Assembly: GCA_951812925.1 (NCBI GenBank)
Contig: OX638368.1
Coordinates: 67,790,569 to 67,854,568 of the forward strand
Length of the DNA stretch: 64,000 bases
Source: Calliopum simillimum
Lineage: Eukaryota > Arthropoda > Insecta > Diptera > Lauxaniidae
Direction: 5' to 3'
The translations under genes and the position numbers were made by a program. The notes beneath the pieces are model-generated. The model saw nothing but the letters and a program-made list of their open reading frames with translations, made no database searches and had not been told where the DNA came from. Position 1 is the stretch's first letter. The number at the start of each line of letters is the position of its first letter. Positions 55,511-64,000 of this stretch are shown here, piece after piece.

Positions 55511-56686
55511 ATGACTTTCAAATGGAGTAGGGAGTTAACGGAAAAGCTAATAGAGTTGATTCAGCAACATGACTGCATTTATTTCGTTAACGACGGAGCA
55601 AAAACAAATTGCGAAGTTCAAAAAAGCGGAGCTGGGGCATGCGATGTATACCAGCTAAAGCTGTGGTGCTTCGACCAGTTGTCTTTTTTGTCACAACACA
55701 CGCAAGTCAAACATGGCACAGGAAATATAGAGGTATATTTCGTCATATGAAATGCAAAAAGGCGTAACAGCATTTTTTATTTTTTTCACAAACGAAGCAA
55801 AAAACGTATCAAAACTCGTTTGTTCTTTTTGAAAAAATAAAAAATAAAATCCTTTGAGAGCTATAGTAAACTTCAGCCAAAATTATATTTAAACTCGTAT
55901 TCACTACTAAGAAAAAATTTTTAATCTTATTAGCCCATTGGAGAAACCAACGATTCCCTTTTGGATGACGACTATGAGAGAACGAACAACTTGGTAAATC
56001 TAAAATGAGGGTTCCTTAGATTATTTATTTGACTAATTTATTATTTCATTATTTTCAGTCAACAGCTGACGGTATCCTTAATACCGATGACTCTTGGCTG
56101 TCAAAAGAAAACAGCCAAAGCAGCTGCAATCAGGAAAGAAGGTTAAACAAAAACAGTCAAGAGACAATAAAAAAAGCAAAGGTGATAATTTTAAATTATT
56201 TTCACAATTTTAAATGATTTTAATGTGCGTTTCATTTTTATAATTGGTCCTGTCATGAATAAATATTCTCGAGCAATTTTTTCTCATACAGCTTTTAAAT
56301 CTCCATTGCACAGTCCGAGTAAAAAACTTTTGAATATCAATTTGAATTTTTAACATAAACAATAAAATTATTTTTTTATAGACCGGAAAGCAGCACTTTC
56401 ATGCCTTTCAAAAAGACCTCAGTGGTCTTAAATCCTTAATAGAAAAACGCAAGGCAAATGAAAAAAAATATGCATGGTTGGGGGCTTTGGTTACAAGCCA
56501 AATGGATGAAATTCATGCCGAAGATCAGCAGGTGCAATGCCTAATGAATGAGCTGGTGGAAAAATTTAAAATAAGTCCTTGGCACCATCTACCTCAGCGT
56601 CAGCCCTCTCATTGTTAAATGAACAGTATATTGATGAGGAGTTGGAAATGTGCATTGAAACGTTGGTTGATGAAGACGATGATTAA
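55511..56686 (+). pseudogene. Harbinger MADF/Myb-like accessory gene, four exons
   Basis: Exon 1 (55511-55733) starts MTFKWSRELTEKLIELIQQH, a MADF/SANT-like helix, and ends NIE before GTATAT. Exon 2 is 55934-55993, exon 3 is 56059-56181 and exon 4 starts at 56382, each preceded by AG and followed by GT, and all junctions are phase 0. Exon 4 has FQKDLSGLKSLIEKRKANEK and a helical acidic C-terminus (NEQYIDEELEMCIETLVDED) ending at TAA 56684. A one-base shift occurs near 56578, and part of the MADF core appears deleted between HDCIYFVND and KSGAGACDVY. Such proteins bind Harbinger ends and carry the transposase to the nucleus. Confidence 0.6.
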
Positions 56687-57554
56687 ACTTTATCACCACT
56701 TACGCCAAAAAAGGCGGAAATAACGCCCAATGAAAACACGATTTTTGAAGCCCAACACAAAATATTTAATATGCAATAATATATGTGACAGAAAAGAAAA
56801 ACAGCTTAAGTCGACTTGAGCAAAATCGCTTTGAGTTCAATTTTCCATTAGTTCCGAGTAAAAAAAATCTTTCGTTTTTGGGTAAAATAACTCTTTCGTT
56901 TTTGGACATTATTAAGGTCTAAATAAACACTAACAAAATATTTAAAACCGCATCCAGAACTAATCGAAATTGGAGCTCAAACCTATTTTGCTTAAGTCGA
57001 CTTAAGCAGTTTTTCCTTCTTTAGAAGTAGAAAAGTAATTTTCAAATCATTACATTATCCATGGAGTATATTTTTTAAGAGAGATAAAAATAAGAGATAA
57101 GGTACATTTGAAATTGGATATATACAAGATTCAGGCTTTTCATTTAAAAGTTTTGAAATGCTTTAACATCATTTGTTACTTTTCGACGAACGAATAAAAA
57201 AAGCTTTGTTGAACGCAGTGATTTGAAAATTACTTTTCTACTTCTAAAAAAAATATACTCCATAGATAATGTAATTAAATCGACTGAATAAGAATACAAA
57301 AATTTTGTCTTTATAATATTTGCGTCTTTTATTCAATACTACAAGATTTTGTTACAGGAATATAGTAAAAAATTTACAACAAGGGAAACGGAAAAGTATC
57401 GATACTGATCTTATGGCGGTTGTTCCAAAAACATTGGCCAAATCACCGGCTATTATTATAATGTGGTTGACGTTATTTTTGCCTGTTTGTGAACATATTT
57501 CACTTAAAAAAACTATTAGTATCACTTTCTATTTAATATCGTGTCCTTCATTAC

Positions 57555-58287
57555 AGCTAATCCAACTTGCCTTCTTTATTGAAATAGGCCATAAAATCCT
57601 GCCGAATTTTTTCTGCCTCACCCATTCGAGGGTTGTATAATTTGTATTCATCTGAAATGGAAGTGCAGCTTTCGGCAGGTTTTTCAACACTATTTATGTA
57701 GTTAGAATCGTTTTCCAAAAGAAAGTACACAACAAGCGAAAGTGATTAATTCAACAGTCTCTACTTTTAACTGAATTTTTGTAAGGAAAATTCTGAACCT
57801 ATTGGACAGTATACCAAACGCATGTTCAACAACATGTCTTCCACGTGAAAGCCTCCTATTGAACATTTTTTTGCGGTCGCAATTCGTGTGATACGGATAT
57901 GGTTTCATAATATGCTTCTGCATGGGAAACGCTTCGTCAGCAATTATTACATAAAGAAGCCGCGCTCCCTCCTGGCTTCTCTCCATGGCTTTATCCACAG
58001 TTTCTTGGGTCTTGGAGCGGGCAATGATGAAGCTCTTCCACATAGATCAATCAATCCTACAATACATTTTTAAAAATTTATTTCGAATAAAACAATATTT
58101 AATTTTAATGCCACAAACAGCTCTGTGAAGTAATTCCAATGAAATAGCGCAAAACAATTACATGAAGTACTGCACAGAGCCACCACAAACCTATGATGAT
58201 GTCTTCTTTATCACTATCGTCCGAGCTTATATCAACTGCATCTTTAGTGCATTCTAAAATTTCTTTAATCAAATTGTATTTTACCAT
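57555..58287 (-). pseudogene. PIF/Harbinger transposase (DDE_Tnp_4), broken
   Basis: The N-terminus at 58287 reads MVKYNLIKEILECTKDAVDI and ends in a degenerate region. At 58043-57720, YVIIADEAFPMQKHIMKPYP has the second catalytic Asp, and FNRRLSRGRHVVEHAFGILS has the terminal Glu block of the superfamily. The C-terminus, in another frame, reads YNPRMGEAEKIRQDFMAYFN (57555-57640). The first catalytic block (GVIGC-Asp) is missing, so at least one large internal deletion plus frameshifts inactivate it. Confidence 0.8.
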
Positions 58288-58510
58288 TTTTTTTTTGTTT
58301 TTGAACTAATATTAAATAAATTAAATTTGAGTTCGTATTTGTTTATTTTTTATTCAATTAAACGTTTGTTGTGACAGATTGAAGGTGTGGTGATGGGGTT
58401 GTTTCTTTTTTTTATGACATTTGCTAGTACAAACAAATTTTAATTTATGTGTGTAAACGGAAAAGAAATTCACAAAAGAGAATAGACAAGAATTTTTTTC
58501 ATAGAATTTC

Positions 58511-58850
58511 CTAGTGTAAATCTGGACTTAGAATGAATGAGGACTTTGTGTCATCGGATGCCAGAGATACTTTTTTTATGATATCAGCAGTCTCAAAACA
58601 AAATTTTTCAAAGTATTGCAAATTTAGTAGATATTGACATGATATACGAGTGGTTTTTCCCCATTTTTTTTTCAAATGCTTGCAAAAGGCTTTAGACTTT
58701 TCACCTAAATATTCCGCAAACGAGTTCGATCTATCACCTTGATTCAAAAGATTTATCAAATGATTTAAAACTGCTGACTCTTTGTCTTTTTCGGCTCTCC
58801 TGATATCGAATAAGTCTGCACTTCGTATTGAGAGGTTGTCTGAGAAAAAT
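58511..58850 (-). pseudogene. Unidentified reading frame, 5' part, split by the Harbinger insertion
   Basis: The minus-strand frame reads FFSDNLSIRSADLFDIRRAE, KDKESAVLNHLINLLNQGDR and YFEKFCFETADIIKKVS, up to the Harbinger TIR at 58527. It is helix-rich and charged. It is open for about 110 codons with no Met near its start. Together with 54410-54815 it may represent one former gene. Confidence 0.4.
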
Positions 58851-59385
58851 GTCGATTATTAAAAAATCGCAAAAAAGCGCAAACAAATTTTTTTATAGAA
58901 GAGCTCATAACTTGTTGTTCTACATATTTATATAAGTTAGAAAAAGGCCTAGGCTGGGCCCTGTTTTTTCAGGTTCACCAAAACTTAAATTTAAAAAAAA
59001 GTTTTACGATATAAAGCTTACTGAAGAAAACGTAAATTTCTTTAAAACCACTATACGAAAAGACCAATTTTTTTATATACAGAGTAACTACTTTTTATTA
59101 GTTCCCGTTTCCATATTAAATATTTTGATCTAGTTTTGAATTAAGAGAAATATTCTCTTTTTAATACATCCGAATTTTTGAGCGAGAACAACAAAATTTT
59201 TATTTTTTTAGAAGAAGAAACTTTGGCACTTGTGTAGCTGAAGGATAAAATTTTTAAGAAAAAACTAAGTATGGGGATTTTCTCTCGCAAGTATTCACAT
59301 TTGAATAGTTTACCCAAAACTTTATTTTTTAAGTGTTTAAAATTCGGCTTTTGGCCAACAAACAGGCCAAAATTTCCCACAGTGC
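58851..59385. other. Unassigned AT-rich sequence
   Basis: No motif recognised; several short frames on both strands. Confidence 0.3.
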
Positions 59386-59389
59386 ACCG

Positions 59390-59706
59390 CAAAGGAGAAG
59401 GTGATATTGCATCAAATTTAAAACAAAGAAAGTGGACAAGTTTGGAAAAAAATATTTGGTATGGCAAGCAATTGGTAAATGCATTTTCAAGAGCTCAGTA
59501 TTTGGCACAACTGGAACCATTAACCTTCACGAAAACCCTGTGTTATTTTGGCCAGATTTGTCCAGTTGTCCCTATAGCAAATTGGCCATGAATTTGTATG
59601 AAGAGAAAGAGTTCAATGTACCAATTAATACAAATCCTCCGACTTGCCCTGAGCTTCGGCCGATTGGCAAATACTGGGCTATAATGAATGTTGCCATACT
59701 ACACTG
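59390..59706 (+). pseudogene. Tc1/mariner-superfamily transposase, C-terminal fragment
   Basis: The frame reads MDKFGKKYLVWQAIGKCIFK, TTGTINLHEN, then VLFWPDLSSC (second catalytic Asp in FWPD), NPPTCPELRPIGKYWAIMN (third acidic position region, PELRPI-x-KYWA). A deletion removes the segment between GTIN and the FWPD block. The first Asp region lies in a different frame or is lost. It pairs in lineage with the fragment at 51441-51652. Confidence 0.7.
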
Positions 59707-59802
59707 AATATAAGCTGCGTTTTAGCTGTGTTAAAAAGGCTTTCAACCATAGAGAACTAGAGGTGAAAGAGTTTTAATGGAACCTGGCAACACAAATATT
59801 AT

Positions 59803-59921
59803 GTGCAAACTCACACGACGGGCACGTCAAAATTCTAGGCAAGCGGAGAGAAGTGTTGCTTTCATTTCCCACCGTTTGCCTACAAATTTGACGTTCCCGT
59901 GCCCGTCGTGTGAGTTCGCAC
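59803..59921. mobile_element. 119-bp hairpin repeat (acacgacgggcacg arms)
   Basis: The arms gtgcaaactcacacgacggg and complement gtgcgaactcacacgacggg pair over about 50 bp around a short loop (gagagaagtgttgctttc). It interrupts a 73-codon minus-strand frame of unknown origin. It is probably a MITE; no duplication could be assigned. Confidence 0.65.
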
Positions 59922-60223
59922 TATGAAAAGATCGTTTATTAGTATTGAATTCACGCATTAATTGTCCCTGACGTATCTTTAATTTTTGGAGCAATAAATC
60001 ACAGCCACCATAAAAACGTGGCCGGATGTTGTGGATTTTGTCAAACATCCCAAAAATTCTAAAGATTTTAGAAGTATTTTTTGAGAATTGACGATTGAAA
60101 AATCTGGCATATCTTTTTTTGGTAGTAAAATCAAAAACAGCTGATTTTATTTTACCATTTCAATTAATTTCTGCCAAATGTAAACAATAGATTTTAAATA
60201 GGCTGTATTCAAGTAGTAACATA
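59922..60223. other. Unassigned sequence with a short open minus-strand frame
   Basis: The minus-strand frame from 60048 (MFDKIHNIRPRFYGGCDLLL and QKLKIRQGQLMREFNTNKRS) is protein-like, but I do not recognise it. It runs into the hairpin at 59921. Confidence 0.3.
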
Positions 60224-60604
60224 ATGCTAAATACTTTGAACCTATTAAGTGTCAAACAAATTATTGTATTTCGAACACTCATAATTATATTTAAAATAAT
60301 TAGGGGACTCGGTCCCAAGTATTTGACTAATAAAATTATTTTTAACTACCAATTGCGCAACAGAACACTTAGAAGTGCAAATGAAATCAGCTTAACAGAC
60401 GCAACTAAATCGTGTAGCCAAAATTCATTATTTTATAAGGGAATCAAATTATTTAATTCACTCTCAGTCGAAATAAAAAATCAAGAAACTGTCAATCAAT
60501 TTCAAAAACTGTTAAATATATATGTTAAACATAAATTCTAAGATAATAATGTAAATGCTGTTAAATGGATTAATCTAAATAAATTATTAATTATTATTAT
60601 TAAT
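60224..60604 (+). pseudogene. LINE ORF2 C-terminal fragment with (TAAT)n-like 3' tail
   Basis: The frame reads LSVKQIIVFRTLIIIFKIIR, GLGPKYLTNKI and SLFYKGIKLFNSLSVEIKN, up to TAA near 60540. The FYKGIKLFNSL motif is the C-terminal signature seen in CR1/Jockey-type proteins (equivalent to LWNSLP). The 3' end is taataaattattaattatta, a microsatellite-like tail common in such LINEs. A 60605-60744 leftover has no assignment. Confidence 0.75.
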
Positions 60605-61151
60605 TGAAATCCAAAATTAAAACTTTCTCAAATATAGGCAAATGGTCAAATGATAATTTAAGAAGTTATTTAATTAATGACTTTCAATGTCACAGCAATT
60701 TATATATAAAAATTTATAAAGAACAAAAAATGCTCCGATTGTTTACATTGATTAGTCTTCACCATGGACTTTTGACAACCCTGCGGGTGAGGGGTCAGAA
60801 TATGCCCGAGGTAAGCATGCCTGTCGTAAAAGGCGACTAAAAGCGGTTGACCAGAGAGGGTGTGGAAGGGTGTAGCGTTGGACAACGTTGCGCCTCGAAA
60901 GAAAAACCCACAAGGCCCGTAACTGGCACTGACAAGGCGAGTCGATGCCATCTTAAAATAAGCATCTTGTCGAAATCCTGAAGCGTCCGACCCAAAGTGG
61001 GTGGCTCCCAGGTCAGTGTCTGTTCCAGATTAGGCGGCTGAAATTGAAAGTGAATTTGGCGACTATACATAGTTGCAGCGCTTGCCGGATCCAGCTTTAA
61101 GCTTATAACTTACTGCGTGGGGCGTTGCTGAGAAGATTATACTAATGAAGC

Positions 61152-62035
61152 TTGGATCGAAAAACGATGGAAAACAACTCTCCAAGTGGTACGCACCAGA
61201 GTGTGGTTAATCCACTTGCCTCGGCAGCATGCACATCGGATTTGGAGGTGCAAGAAACATGCATAGTTAGGAATGATTCTCCTATAACTGGAACCAATAT
61301 GGTTTGTCAAAATTTTAAAATCCTTTCGATGAAAACTCGAACACGCATCGGCTCTTGGAATGTCCGAACTCTTAATGCACCAGGCAAAATACACCAAGCC
61401 GTAAGAGAACTCCACAAATTCAACCATGAGCTATTGGAACTAAGCGAGTGTAGATAGAACGGTGCCGGCGAATATACACTTCCTGACGGCGAAAAATTTC
61501 TATAATCCGGTAGAGCGCAAAATGATATCCACAGGGATAAAGTTGGATTTTTGTTAAGTAAAACTGCAGTAAAGGCAGTTATGGAATGGAAACCTGTAAA
61601 CAAAAGGCTCATTTGGTGCAGATTTCAAACCCCCGCAAGAAATATTACCATCTTCCAAGCCTACGCGCCCACCGAGTTGGCAGAGAAAGAAACCAAAGAT
61701 GAATTCTACAGCCAGCTCGCTGCAGCAATAAACAGTGCTCACAAGAACGACATCATAATGGTTATGGGCGATTTGAATGCCAAAGTAGGCTCATAAAACC
61801 TTAACCTTGAGCATGTGATTTGAAGGCATGGTTTGGGTGCGAGAAACGATAATGGAGAGCTTCTCATTGACGCCTGCAATGCAGCCGGTCTTGTTGTTGG
61901 AGGTACGCTATTCCCACACAAAAAATGCCATAAAGCTACTTGAGTGTCTCCAGACAGCATCACTGAAAACCAAATCGACCACTTCTGCACTGGCAGAAAA
62001 TAGAGAGGAAGTCTTCTGGACGTACGAGTAAAGAG
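61152..62035 (+). pseudogene. RTE-like endonuclease domain
   Basis: TRTRIGSWNVRTLNAPGK opens the endonuclease (Asn-Val-Arg of the EEP fold), then EPLVNKR-type WKPVNKRLIWCRF and IIMVMGDLNAKVGS (catalytic Asp-Asn). LHQIDHFC-type NQIDHFCTGR follows near 61968 in another frame. A stop follows LSECR (61456) and another follows AKVGS (61795). All key blocks are visible across three frames, so the domain is complete but broken. Confidence 0.75.
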
Positions 62036-62049
62036 GGCCGCTGACATAG

Positions 62050-63041
62050 GCTCCGACCACCATCTTCTCGTAGCGATCATTCGACTAAAACTTGCCGCTA
62101 ATAAACGTCCCAGCGAACAATCTGTAGCAAAAAAATTCAACGTGCTAAAGCTTAAGAACGACGATATCCGCAGATCTTTCGTTGAAGAATTTAAAACAGC
62201 TCCATTCGATTGTGGTGGAAGAATTGAAACATCATGGAGGGTAGTTAAGACGGCGTTCTTAAACTCCAGTGAAAAAAAACTTGGGTTTCGACCCTCGAAT
62301 AAGAAGCACTGGATGAGCGAGGAAACATGGGGTCTTGTTGAAAAAGAAGAAGCGCGAAAAAAATGAGAGACGACGCTAAAACTAGAGCGCAAAAGAACGT
62401 CGCCGAAAACGTCTTTAACTGTCTCAGTAAAGAAGTCAGGTGATCGTGCAGACAAGACAAAAGAAGAATGTATAACGACCTCGCGAGCGAAGCCGAAAGC
62501 GCTGCAAATGCTCAAAATCTCATGCAGCTTTACGATATCACCCGCAGATTATCTGGCAGAAAACTCCAACAGAGCCGCTCTATCAAAGACAAAAATGGAA
62601 ATCTCTTAACATCCTCGGACGACCAACTAAAGAGATGGAGAGTATTTTCTGATGTACTGAATCCTACGTCTACCACACCCCCGCAACCAGAATCACCAAC
62701 ATCAACTGCCGCAGGGACTCGCAGTAGTAGTCGAATACAAACACCACCGCCTACAATCGATGAAATAGTGAAAGCTATGCAAAGCATGAAAAACAACAAG
62801 GCCGTCGGTAAAGATCAAATGACAGCTGAACTGCTAAAGACATCCCCCATAACATCATCTAAAATTCTCCATCCTCTGCTCACCAAAATCTGAAGCGAAG
62901 AGCGTTTGCCAGAAGATTGGCTACATGGCATGTTAGTCAAACTACCGGAAAAAGGTGACCTAAGCGAGTGCCGAAACTATAGAGGCATTACCTTGCTCTC
63001 AGTACCATCAAAAGTATTGACGAAAGTGCTTCTGAACAGGG
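62050..63041 (+). pseudogene. RTE-like linker and N-terminal RT
   Basis: After IGSDHHLLVAI (SDH endonuclease motif, near 62050) come FNVLKLKNDDIRRSFVEEFK and HWMSEETWGLVEKEEARKK. In the frame at 62468, MQSMKNNKAVGKDQMTAELL is RT block 1. A single TGA (62891) precedes SEERLPEDWLHGMLVKLPEK, then RNYRGITLLSVPSKVLTKVL. The protein is cut at LNRV by the BEL/Pao insertion, before the catalytic YxDD. Confidence 0.8.
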
Positions 63042-63403
63042 TGTTAGGGATTTTCTCTATTTTGCTTTTGTATAAAAATATTAATTTTAATATAACTTCT
63101 AGTCAAAAGCACCCTGTAAAAATAGCGTATTTCCAGTTACTCAAATGTTTGATTTCTCTTTATTTCATATATTTACTTATGTACATTATTTTAACTGTTT
63201 ATTATTTTTTCTTCATTTGAATGGATTTACTGTTTTCTCTCTCATATTTTCACATTCAATTTTAGTTTCAATTTCATTTTTTTGTAAGTTAAGAACTTTT
63301 TCAATTTGTTAAATAAAGTCAGACTAAGGTCATAGCTGAACTAGAGAACAACGCGAGTTTTTCTTACACTAACTTTTAAGTAGAATTTTGTGCATTAAAA
63401 ATT

Positions 63404-63421
63404 TGGTGCCGAAACCCGGGA
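63404..63421 (+). other. Primer-binding site of the BEL/Pao element
   Basis: TGGTGCCGAAACCCGGGA, complementary to a tRNA 3' end and located just after the LTR as expected. Confidence 0.8.
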
Positions 63422-63487
63422 ATAATCCACAGTGAACTCGGAGTTACAACAAATTCATCTTTACGAATTTAAGAGGGATTTTTGAAC

Positions 63488-64000
63488 ATGGAAAAATTCA
63501 TTGAAGAGCAATGCATCGCGTTAACTAATTTGCAAACCTTCGAGAAGAAAACTAACCCAACACGTGGCTATGTAACTGGCGTCTTGGAAGAAGCGGAGGA
63601 CTTGGCGAAAAAGTTTAAAGATCGCCATGAGGAATTAGTTACAGTGATTCGTGATAATTCTACAGCAATTAATGAAGTGCCTTATTTTCAGGAAGAGGTT
63701 TTTTACAAATTTTAGGAAGTTTTCTTCGATCTGAAAGGCATTATGTTGGACAAATTGGCAGAACTCGGACAGCAGCACTCTCTGGATTCGCACTCCAGCA
63801 CAATGGTAACACCAAGTTCTAGCACGCGAAATGAAAGCAGTCTCGCAGTGACACGATTACCACGAATTGATATACCCAACTTTTCCGGTGATTACTCATC
63901 CTGGATATATTACAAAGATATGTTTAACTCCTTGGTTCACAACAATCAACATCTAAAAAACGTGCAAAAATATTTTTATTTGAAAGGATCGTTGTCAGGT
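63488..64000 (+). pseudogene. BEL/Pao gag, one in-frame stop, truncated by window
   Basis: ATG 63488 opens MEKFIEEQCIALTNLQTFEK, a helical N-terminus. Codon 76 is TAG (63713-63715). The same frame then continues with LAELGQQHSL, RLPRIDIPNFSGDYSSW, and NVQKYFYLKGSLSG at the window edge. The LP-x-I-x-[LI]-P-x-FSGD and NVQK-x-x-YL-x-x-SLSG motifs are the DUF1759 gag of BEL/Pao. The single stop may be an inactivating mutation; a sequencing error cannot be excluded. Confidence 0.85.

Larger units (their letters stand above)
54819..58527. mobile_element. PIF/Harbinger transposon with two genes
   Basis: The TIRs GTCTGGATTTACATTAGGAA and, in complement, GTCCAGATTTACACTAGGAA differ at three of the first 20 bases. 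Both flanks are TTA (54816-54818, 58528-58530), the canonical 3-bp Harbinger target. Inside are a plus-strand MADF-like gene (55511-56686) and a minus-strand DDE transposase remnant (57555-58287), convergent as is common for this superfamily. Sequence between 56690 and 57540 is AT-rich, with two copies of cttaagtcgacttaag-like words near 56808 and 56992. Confidence 0.85.
60745..63041 (+). mobile_element. RTE-like non-LTR retrotransposon, 3'-truncated
   Basis: The 5' region has ccctgcgggtgaggggtcag and catgcctgtcgtaaaaggcg, a leader typical of insect RTE/BovB-like LINEs. AP endonuclease and the start of RT follow. A BEL/Pao element inserted at about 63041 removes the rest from view. Base composition is more GC-rich than the surroundings. 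Several in-frame stops are present. Confidence 0.75.
63042..64000 (+). mobile_element. BEL/Pao LTR retrotransposon (5' part; continues beyond the window)
   Basis: The LTR is estimated at about 63042-63398 (starts TGTTAGGGATTTTC, has AATAAA near 63311). The primer-binding site TGGTGCCGAAACCCGGGA (63404-63421) and a gag reading frame follow. That primer site sequence is common in BEL/Pao elements. The insertion point lies within RT of an RTE-like LINE. The partner LTR is outside the window. Confidence 0.85.

Overview
This window looks like intergenic or intronic DNA from a large, AT-rich, repeat-packed insect genome. A brachyceran fly is most likely, perhaps tephritid-like; I infer this from the mix of families and cannot name a species. 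The evidence is an Errantivirus-type Gypsy element, a BEL/Pao element, non-LTR elements, a Penelope-like element, mariner, hAT, PIF/Harbinger and Transib-like DNA transposons, and many foldback elements. Almost all recognisable coding sequence is transposon-derived and broken. The only candidate host gene is a two-exon minus-strand 5' end at 43913-44317, with a consistent splice phase.

Layout. 1-6.8 kb: tandem-repeat elements (about 140 bp period), a 40-bp-type minisatellite split by a foldback, and a TA-flanked MITE. 7.6-9.7 kb: a Transib-like element. 10.6-14.1 kb: two more tandem-repeat elements, the second invaded by a foldback, a hairpin MITE and a hAT MITE. 14.5-15.9 kb: a second Transib-like element. 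16.7-20.6 kb: two large palindromes. 22-23.7 kb: a LINE split by a mariner deletion derivative, plus a Harbinger fragment. 23.8-30.2 kb: a palindromic composite with tRNA-like modules, holding a 3.8-kb hAT-like foldback and a third Transib-like element. 30.5-32.2 kb: a Penelope-like element. 32.5-36.8 kb: tandem-repeat elements, a second mariner derivative and a CpG-rich foldback. 36.8-43.5 kb: a LINE with PHD-finger and CCHC ORF1 plus EN/RT ORF2, broken by three insertions. 45.0-51.4 kb: a Gypsy element with 270-bp LTRs. 51.8-54.3 kb: a TIR element with a palindromic minisatellite. 54.8-58.5 kb: a PIF/Harbinger element with MADF-like and transposase genes, inserted into an unidentified reading frame. 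59-63 kb: a Tc1/mariner fragment, a LINE tail and an RTE-like LINE cut by a BEL/Pao element that runs off the window.

The most striking signal is a set of three elements (7589-9746, 14546-15867, 28367-29235). Their ends begin with the V(D)J heptamer CACAGTG (CACACTG at one end), they are flanked by 5-bp duplications all starting with CG (CGTCT, CGTGG, CGACG), and two of them carry a nonamer-like A-rich block at RSS spacing. One element pairs a 23-nt end with a 13-nt end. The nesting also gives a relative insertion history: three duplicated or mirrored copies of the same sequence show the empty site of the third element.
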